Source: Ectopseudomonas mendocina
Lineage (GTDB): Bacteria; Pseudomonadota; Gammaproteobacteria; Pseudomonadales; Pseudomonadaceae
DNA length: 64,000 nt
Assembly (NCBI RefSeq): GCF_008041835.1
Contig: NZ_VRYE01000025.1
Coordinates: forward strand, 18,712 to 82,711
Direction: 5' to 3'
The notes under the pieces are model-generated. The model worked only from the letters and a program-made list of their open reading frames with translations. It did not search any database and was not told the DNA's origin. Below are positions 58,754 to 64,000 of this stretch, in pieces. The position numbers were made by a program, and so were the translations under genes. Every line of letters begins with the position of its first letter. The stretch's first letter is position 1.

Positions 58754-59647
58754 TTAACCTTCACCGTTCGCAGAGCCCGGGCCGTTCTTGCGCGCCAGGC
58801 GACCGCGAAAATCAAACAGACTGTCGACGATGGCCAGGACCACCAGTAACGGATAGATCAGCTGCATGAACAGCAGGAGCGTGATGTACATGCCCACCAG
58901 CCAGAAGCGAGCGAGCCCTCCCTTTTCCACCAGGCCATGCACCAGGGCGATCCCGGCGAACAGCAAAGGCACACTGCACAGCGGCGTGAGCATGGCCAAC
59001 TGCGGCCCCAGATTGGGGCCTAGCATCATGCCCGCCAGAAGCAACAAGGCCTGCGGCAGCGACAGTCTCAGGGCGCGAAACTCGCGACCGAAACCGCCAG
59101 GGTTGTACAGCACGGCCTGCCAGTAACGCCCAAGAATCAGGCTCAGCAAGCTCAGGATCTGCAGCAAGGCCGCCAGTAATCCGGTCAGCACCGGTGCGAT
59201 CAACGCCTCGAGACGCTCGCGTTCGCTCACCGACAATTGCTGGTGAGCCCCATCGAACATGGTTGGCAAAAGCTTCTGCAGCTCGCCGGCCATGGCCGCG
59301 ATGGGTTCGCGGAACACTGCCCCAAGGACCAATCCATACACCAGGCCCAGTGCCACACTGCACAGCAGTATGCGGTTCCAGGTCCAACTGGCGCGCAACA
59401 ACAACGCCAGGCTCAGCGCACCGACCAGCACCAACAGGGTGCGCGGTTCGCCGAAGTACCACCAGGCTATCGCCGGCAGCATGGCCCAGGCCAGGATGCC
59501 CATGGCATCACTGGCTCCACGCCGCAACAGCACCAGGCTGCCAGCGGCGGCACTCAACCAGAACAACAGCGGCATCGCTGCCGATCCCACCACCACGAGG
59601 GTGGCCTGCATACGGCCGCGCATGATGTATTCAGCCAGGGCACGCAT
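58754..59647 (-). CDS. DUF2232 (YybS-like) membrane protein
   Basis: A 297-residue inner-membrane protein with about eight helices. It contains LLFAGIALVHGLVEKGGLAR and LLQILSLLSLILGRYWQAVL. It fits the DUF2232/YybS group, and its position between rpsR and rplI is conserved in pseudomonads. The function is unknown. It is 21 bp before rplI and 36 bp after rpsR, so it belongs to the ribosomal operon. Confidence 0.82.
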   Translation of the reverse strand: MRALAEYIMRGRMQATLVVVGSAAMPLLFWLSAAAGSLVLLRRGASDAMGILAWAMLPAIAWWYFGEPRTLLVLVGALSLALLLRASWTWNRILLCSVALGLVYGLVLGAVFREPIAAMAGELQKLLPTMFDGAHQQLSVSERERLEALIAPVLTGLLAALLQILSLLSLILGRYWQAVLYNPGGFGREFRALRLSLPQALLLLAGMMLGPNLGPQLAMLTPLCSVPLLFAGIALVHGLVEKGGLARFWLVGMYITLLLFMQLIYPLLVVLAIVDSLFDFRGRLARKNGPGSANGEG

Positions 59648-59683
59648 GCGATCTATTCCTTAACGCTTGTCGACTGTCCGGTC

Positions 59684-59914
59684 TCAGCGGCCGTGGCTGT
59701 CGGTGTAGGGCAGCAGGGCCAAGAAGCGGGCGCGCTTGATAGCGGTGGCCAGCTGACGCTGATAACGAGCCTTGGTACCGGTGATACGGCTAGGAACGAT
59801 CTTGCCGGTTTCCGAGATGTAGGCTTTCAGGGTGTTGAGATCTTTGAAATCGATCTCTTTCACGCCTTCAGCGGTGAAGCGGCAGAATTTACGACGACGG
59901 AAGAAACGTGCCAT
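59684..59914 (-). CDS. rpsR: 30S ribosomal protein S18
   Basis: A 76-residue small-subunit protein that binds S6 and 16S rRNA at the platform. Conserved motifs are [40 protein letters not shown] and [20 protein letters not shown]. It follows rpsF by 28 bp. S18 with S6 probably also binds the leader of this operon. Confidence 0.98.
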   Translation of the reverse strand: MARFFRRRKFCRFTAEGVKEIDFKDLNTLKAYISETGKIVPSRITGTKARYQRQLATAIKRARFLALLPYTDSHGR

Positions 59915-59942
59915 GTGATTGGCTCCTCAATAGATCCGTGGA

Positions 59943-60365
59943 TTACTCGTCAGCGTTGTCGCTGTCGTTGCTGTCGCTGTCATCGCCGTCGTTGGACTCG
60001 GCGTTTTCAGGACGTTCACGACGCTCGCGGCGCTCACTGCGGTTTTCTTCGGCCTTCAGCATCTCGGACTGGCCAGTGACGGCCTCGTCGCGACGGATGA
60101 CCAGGTTACGGATCACGGCGTCGTTGTAGCGGAAGTTGTCTTCCAGCTCGGCCAGGGCCTTGCTGGTGCACTCTACGTTGAGCATCACGTAGTGGGCTTT
60201 GTGGACGTTGTTGATGGCGTAAGCCAGCTGACGACGGCCCCAATCTTCCAGGCGGTGAATCTTGCCACCGTCTTCTTCGATCAGCTTGGTGTAACGCTCG
60301 ACCATGCCGCCGACTTGCTCGCTCTGGTCCGGGTGAACCAGAAAGATGATTTCGTAATGACGCAT
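59943..60365 (-). CDS. rpsF: 30S ribosomal protein S6
   Basis: A 140-residue ribosomal protein, first in the S6-S18-L9 operon. The core (1-100) has [40 protein letters not shown] and [20 protein letters not shown]. The C-terminal tail is strongly acidic and repetitive ([16 protein letters not shown]). Its ribosome binding site AAGGAG is complementary to an upstream CTCCTT, which suggests translational control. Confidence 0.98.
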   Translation of the reverse strand: MRHYEIIFLVHPDQSEQVGGMVERYTKLIEEDGGKIHRLEDWGRRQLAYAINNVHKAHYVMLNVECTSKALAELEDNFRYNDAVIRNLVIRRDEAVTGQSEMLKAEENRSERRERRERPENAESNDGDDSDSNDSDNADE

Positions 60366-60370
60366 AAATG

Positions 60371-60416
60371 CTCCTTACGGGTTGTAGCCTGCCAACTAAG
60401 GTGGTCAGGCAAGGAG
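60371..60416 (-). promoter_or_regulatory. S6:S18-type autoregulatory leader of rpsF
   Basis: On the - strand the leader runs CTCCTT-GCCTG-A-CCA-loop-TGG-CAGGC-TACAACCCGT-AAGGAG. The outer CTCCTT/AAGGAG pairing hides the Shine-Dalgarno. The inner GCCTG/CAGGC stem with bulged A is stable, and a CCCG segment adjoins the Shine-Dalgarno. This matches the known plan of the bacterial rpsF leader, where an S6:S18 complex recognises a CCG in a bulge next to a stem. Confidence 0.75.
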
Positions 60417-60452
60417 TGGGTTTTTCTCGTGATGAGCTTGCCGGGCGGTAGG

Positions 60453-60480
60453 CGCAAAAAGGCCTGCCGTCACGGCAAGG
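60453..60480 (-). terminator. Rho-independent terminator after rlmB
   Basis: On the - strand CCTTGCC/GGCAGG with loop GTGAC is followed by CCTTTTTGCG. It separates the rnr-rlmB transcript from rpsF. Confidence 0.8.
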
Positions 60481-60540
60481 GGCGCCATTCTAGAGAAGCC
60501 CCCTGCCGCACGCAAGGCGAATTGGCGATTATTTGAGCAA

Positions 60541-61293
60541 TCAGCCCTTGCCCTTGGCCTGACGCTGACGCACCGCCTCGAACAGGCAGACGCCGGTGGC
60601 GACCGAGACGTTGAGGCTGCTGACGCTGCCGCCCATGGGCAGCTTGACCAGGTAATCGCAGTGCTCGCGGGTCAGGCGGCGCATGCCCTTGCCCTCCGCG
60701 CCCATGACCAGCACCGTCGGGCCGGTCATGTCGAGCTGATACAGTTCCTGCTCGGCCTCGCCGGCGGTGCCGACCACCCACAGGCCCTTCTTCTGCAGCT
60801 TTTCCAGGGTGCGCGCCAGGTTGGTCACCGCCACTAGCGGAATCACCTCCGCCGCGCCGCACGCCACCTTGCGCACGGTGGCGTTGAGGGTGGCGGACTT
60901 GTCCTTGGGCACGATCACCGCCAGCGCCCCCGCCGCATCGGCAGTGCGCAGACAGGCGCCGAGGTTGTGCGGATCGGTCACCCCGTCCAGCACCAGCAGC
61001 AGGGGCACGCCCTCGCTACGCTCGAGCAGCTCGTCGAGCATGTTCTCACCCCAGACCTGGCTCGGGCTGACCTCGGCGACCACGCCCTGGTGCACGCCCT
61101 CGGCCCATTCGTCCAGCTCCTGGCGTTCCTTGTGCCCGACCGGCACGCGGTGCTGCGCCGCCAGCTCCAGCATCGGCTGGATACGCGGCGCCTGACGGCT
61201 CTCGGCCAGCCACAGCTGCTTGACCCGCTTGGGATGGTGGCGCAACAACGCCTCCACGGCATGCACACCGTAGACTTTTTCCAACTGACTCAT
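60541..61293 (-). CDS. rlmB: 23S rRNA (guanosine-2251-2'-O)-methyltransferase
   Basis: A 250-residue SPOUT (TrmH-type) methyltransferase. The N-terminal substrate-binding domain opens QLEKVYGVHAVEALLRHHPK. The knotted catalytic domain has LLLVLDGVTDPHNLGACLRT with the catalytic N/R pair, VLVMGAEGKGMRRLTREHCD and the C-terminal LPMGGSVSSLNVSVATGVCL. The start overlaps the stop of rnr by 4 bp, giving a coupled rnr-rlmB operon. Confidence 0.97.
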   Translation of the reverse strand: MSQLEKVYGVHAVEALLRHHPKRVKQLWLAESRQAPRIQPMLELAAQHRVPVGHKERQELDEWAEGVHQGVVAEVSPSQVWGENMLDELLERSEGVPLLLVLDGVTDPHNLGACLRTADAAGALAVIVPKDKSATLNATVRKVACGAAEVIPLVAVTNLARTLEKLQKKGLWVVGTAGEAEQELYQLDMTGPTVLVMGAEGKGMRRLTREHCDYLVKLPMGGSVSSLNVSVATGVCLFEAVRQRQAKGKG

Positions 61294-63776
61294 CGTTTCG
61301 CCTTACGCTTGCTCGGCTTGCTACCGCTTGTCTCGGCCTTGGCCTTGGGCGCAGGCGCGCCCTTGCGATGGCTGGACGTTTTCTTCGCCGGCGCCTTGCC
61401 GCCACCTTTCTTGGCGCTGTCGAGCAGGGCCCTCTTCACCTCACGGCTTTTCTGCACGTCGGTATTGCCCATGCCGCTCGGCTTGCCGCCACGACGCGCC
61501 TCATCACCCTTGCCGGACTTGTCCTGGCTCAACTCGAAATCGATCTTGCGCTCGTCCAGATCGACGCGCATCACCTTGACCTCGACGCTGTCGCCAAGAC
61601 GGAAGCTGCGGCCGCTGCGCTCGCCGGACAGGCGATGGTGAACCGGGTCGAAGTGGTAGTAGTCGGCCGGCAGCGCGGTGACGTGTACCAGGCCCTCGAC
61701 GTAGATGTCGCGCAGCTCGACGAAGATGCCGAAGCCGGTCACGGCGGTGATCACGCCGGCAAAGGTCTCGCCGACACGGTCCTGCATGAATTCGCACTTG
61801 AGCCAGTTGACCACGTCACGGGTCGCCTCGTCAGCGCGGCGCTCGGTCATTGAGCATTGCTCGCCGAGTTTTTCCAGCGTCGCCTCGTCGTACGGATAGA
61901 TGCGCGCCTTGGGCATGGTCGCCGCACCGGCACGCTCGACGTGTTTGGTTTCGCGCTTGGAGCGGATCACGCTGCGAATGGCGCGGTGCACCAGCAGGTC
62001 GGGGTAACGACGGATCGGCGAAGTGAAGTGGGTATAGGCCTCGTAGTTGAGGCCGAAGTGCCCCTCGTTCTGTGCGCTGTACACCGCCTGGCTCAGCGAG
62101 CGCAGCATCACGGTCTGGATCAGGTGGTAGTCCGGGCGCTCGCGGATGCTTTCCAGCAGGCGCTGATAGTCTTTGGGCGACGGGCCGTCCTTGGACTTGC
62201 CACGCTGCAGCGACAAACCCAGCTCGCCAAGGAAGGCCTTGAGCTTCTCCAGGCGCTCAGCCGGCGGGCCGTCGTGCACGCGGTACAGCGAGGGAATCTC
62301 GTGATCCTGCATGAAGCGCGCGGCGGCCACGTTGGCAGCCAGCATGCACTCCTCGATCAGCTTGTGCGCATCGTTGCGCTGGATCGGGCGGATCTCGGTG
62401 ATCTTGCGGTCGGCGCCGAAGATGATGCGCGTCTCCTGCGTCTCGAAATCGATGGCGCCGCGCTCGTGACGCGCCGCCACCAGCACCTGATACAGCGCAT
62501 AGAGCTGATTGAGGTGCGGCAGGACGTCCTTGTACTCGCTGCGCAGGGACTTGCCCTCGCGGCTCTTGGGGTCTTCCAGCATCAGGCTGACCTTGTTGTA
62601 GGTCAGGCGCGCATGGGAGTGGATCACCGCTTCGTAGAACTTGTAGTCGATCATCTGGCCGCTCTTGGACATGGTCATTTCGCAGACCATGGCCAGGCGA
62701 TCGACATGCGGGTTGAGCGAGCACAGGCCGTTGGACAGCTCCTCCGGCAGCATCGGCACGACACGCTCGGGGAAGTACACCGAGTTGCCGCGCTCGGCCG
62801 CCTCGGCATCCAGTGCCGAACCGACCTTGACGTAGTGCGACACGTCGGCGATGGCCACATAGAGCTTCCAGCCACCGGAGAACAGTTTCCAGCGGCTGCT
62901 GATCTTCTCGCAGTACACCGCATCGTCGAAGTCGCGGGCGTCTTCGCCGTCGATGGTGACGAAGGGCAGATGACGCAGATCGATGCGCTTCTCCTTGTCC
63001 TTCTCGTCCACTTCAGGCTTGAGCTTGCGCGCCTCCTTGACCACCGCCTCGGGCCAGACGTGCGGGATGTCGTAGCTGCGCAGCGCGACGTCGATTTCCA
63101 TGCCCGGCGCCATGTAGTTGCCGATCACCTCGACGATATCGCCCTGTGGCTGAAAACGCGAGGTCGGCCAGTGCGTGATCTTGATCTCGACGAACTGACC
63201 GATGCGTGCACCGGCCGTGCGCCCCGGCGTGACCAGCACTTCCTGCTGGATCTTCGGGTTGTCGGCGACCACGAAGCCAATGCCGTTCTCTTCGTAGTAG
63301 CGGCCGACAATGCTTTCATGAGCACGACTGATCACCTCGACGATGCAGCCCTCGCGACGACCGCGGCGATCAAAACCCGCGACACGTACCAGAGCGCGAT
63401 CGCCGTCGAACACCAGGCGCATCTGCGCCGGGCTGAGGAATAGATCGTCACTGCCGTCATCCGGCACGAGGAAACCGAAGCCATCGCGGTGGCCACTGAT
63501 GCGCCCGCAGATCAAGTCGAGCTTGTCCACTGGTGCGTAGGTGCCGCGACGGGTATAGATGAGCTGGCCGTCGCGCTCCATGGCACGCAGACGGCGCCGC
63601 AGCGCTTCGAGCTGGTCGTCGGTATCGAGACCGAACTCTTCGACCAGTTGCTCACGGCTGGCAGGCGAACCACGCTCAGCCAGATGGGCCAGAATCAGTT
63701 CGCGGCTGGGGATGGGGTTGTCGTATTTTTCCGCCTCGCGGGCGGCCTCGGGATCGAGGGATTGCCAATCGGCCAT
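61290..63776 (-). CDS. rnr: Ribonuclease R
   Basis: An 828-residue 3'-5' exoribonuclease that degrades structured RNA and works in trans-translation. The order is an N-terminal helix-turn-helix (about 20-85, with HLAERGSPASREQLVEEFGL), cold-shock domains (about 88-240), the RNB catalytic domain with DGEDARDFDDAVYC (metal-binding aspartates), an S1 domain (about 645-730) and a Lys/Ala-rich tail (AKKTSSHRKGAPAPKAKAET). This is full RNase R rather than RNase II. The start at 63776 (MADWQSLDPEAAREAEKYDN) fits the family. It is divergent from the tRNA-Leu gene. Confidence 0.97.
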   Translation of the reverse strand: MADWQSLDPEAAREAEKYDNPIPSRELILAHLAERGSPASREQLVEEFGLDTDDQLEALRRRLRAMERDGQLIYTRRGTYAPVDKLDLICGRISGHRDGFGFLVPDDGSDDLFLSPAQMRLVFDGDRALVRVAGFDRRGRREGCIVEVISRAHESIVGRYYEENGIGFVVADNPKIQQEVLVTPGRTAGARIGQFVEIKITHWPTSRFQPQGDIVEVIGNYMAPGMEIDVALRSYDIPHVWPEAVVKEARKLKPEVDEKDKEKRIDLRHLPFVTIDGEDARDFDDAVYCEKISSRWKLFSGGWKLYVAIADVSHYVKVGSALDAEAAERGNSVYFPERVVPMLPEELSNGLCSLNPHVDRLAMVCEMTMSKSGQMIDYKFYEAVIHSHARLTYNKVSLMLEDPKSREGKSLRSEYKDVLPHLNQLYALYQVLVAARHERGAIDFETQETRIIFGADRKITEIRPIQRNDAHKLIEECMLAANVAAARFMQDHEIPSLYRVHDGPPAERLEKLKAFLGELGLSLQRGKSKDGPSPKDYQRLLESIRERPDYHLIQTVMLRSLSQAVYSAQNEGHFGLNYEAYTHFTSPIRRYPDLLVHRAIRSVIRSKRETKHVERAGAATMPKARIYPYDEATLEKLGEQCSMTERRADEATRDVVNWLKCEFMQDRVGETFAGVITAVTGFGIFVELRDIYVEGLVHVTALPADYYHFDPVHHRLSGERSGRSFRLGDSVEVKVMRVDLDERKIDFELSQDKSGKGDEARRGGKPSGMGNTDVQKSREVKRALLDSAKKGGGKAPAKKTSSHRKGAPAPKAKAETSGSKPSKRKAKR

Positions 63777-63891
63777 GTAGGAAGGATTACCTATGCTTAT
63801 GTATAAAGGTGTATGCCATCTGCCTATTGAAGCGCGAAAACGTCATTCGCGGCAGCTTTTCCGGCGACAATAATTTTTTTGCGGTCAGGGG

Positions 63892-63920
63892 TTTACAAGG
63901 TAAATGCCCGCCCGTATAGT
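63892..63920 (+). promoter_or_regulatory. Promoter of the tRNA-Leu gene
   Basis: TTTACA (63892-63897) and TATAGT (63915-63920) are separated by exactly 17 bp, a good sigma-70 promoter. The expected start of transcription is near 63927, about 57 bp before the tRNA. Confidence 0.75.
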
Positions 63921-63983
63921 TCGCGCCCACAGCGTCGAGCAGACGTTGTAACACGAAGCAGATGATGATTCATCAGTTTCAGT

Positions 63984-64000
63984 GCCCAGGTGGCGGAATT
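63984..64000 (+). tRNA. tRNA-Leu (5' end only)
   Basis: The last 17 bases, GCCCAGGTGGCGGAATT, match the acceptor stem, D-stem start and GGCGGAATT of bacterial leucine tRNAs. The anticodon lies beyond the window. The same gene lies upstream of rnr in P. aeruginosa. Confidence 0.85.

Noticed and set aside
59943..59990. Acidic repeat tail of S6 as a frameshift
   Set aside because: The tail reads in frame to a normal stop and acidic S6 tails are known in proteobacteria.

Overview
The window is a 64 kb piece of a GC-rich gammaproteobacterial chromosome, almost certainly from a Pseudomonas of the mendocina/oleovorans/alcaligenes type. The evidence is the azurin gene, the RetS hybrid kinase, the desC-desB/desT desaturase locus, the accBC-prmA-dusB-fis-purH-purD-retS gene order, the split urease locus and the rnr/rlmB/rpsF-rpsR-rplI/dnaB/alr block. 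From memory, this order closely follows PA4846 to PA4937 of P. aeruginosa PAO1. Genes fill about 90% of the window. I see no prophage, insertion sequence, integrase or CRISPR array. Most of the sequence is core chromosome.

Layout. 0-13.4 kb: housekeeping genes on the + strand (aroQ, accB-accC, prmA, a zinc-ribbon membrane protein, dusB-fis, purH, purD), then retS and a MarC-family membrane protein. 13.4-14.0 kb: a decayed stretch without a convincing gene. 14-24 kb: nitrogen acquisition from urea, with the UrtABCDE ABC importer followed by ureD, ureA, a GNAT acetyltransferase, ureB and ureC. 24-28 kb, - strand: a DksA/TraR zinc-finger protein, a PEP-mutase-family oxaloacetate decarboxylase, a stand-alone GspF-like protein and two tandem paralogous periplasmic binding proteins. 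28-33 kb: membrane proteins, a YegD-like Hsp70 and an AEC transporter. 33.9 kb: a small secreted protein made of 16-residue repeats. 34.4-37.4 kb: the desaturase/reductase pair and its repressor DesT, with two operator-like palindromes. 37.5-40 kb: ureE, ureF, ureG and hupE/ureJ, which complete the urease system about 13 kb from its structural genes. 40-44 kb: LysE exporter, LOG-family protein, DUF808 protein and azurin, with DnaA-box-like TTATCCACA repeats between genes. 44-50.7 kb, - strand: three genes encoding two transglutaminase-like proteins, a DUF2126 putative amidoligase and a circularly permuted ATP-grasp/alpha-E protein. This is a predicted but biochemically uncharacterised peptide-ligation system. 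51-64 kb: YgiQ radical SAM protein, a 7TMR-DISM diguanylate cyclase (NicD type), alr, dnaB, rplI, a DUF2232 protein, rpsR, rpsF, rlmB and rnr, then the first 17 nt of a tRNA-Leu with a clear promoter.

How the genes work together. Urt brings urea into the cell, UreABC hydrolyses it, and UreD/E/F/G with HupE/UreJ handle nickel supply and metallocentre assembly. accBC, desBC and desT concern fatty-acid synthesis and membrane fluidity. RetS and the NicD-like cyclase both sense through 7TMR-DISM regions and feed lifestyle and c-di-GMP control.

The intergenic DNA is rich in repeats: ten copies of a GCTTCAG heptamer, three copies of a ~100 bp multi-palindrome element placed around the purine/urea genes, REP-like hairpins and TTATCCACA hairpins. 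The most interesting under-described items are the amidoligase/transglutaminase operon and the 16-residue repeat protein. All calls come from reading the sequence and from family knowledge; no database search was run.
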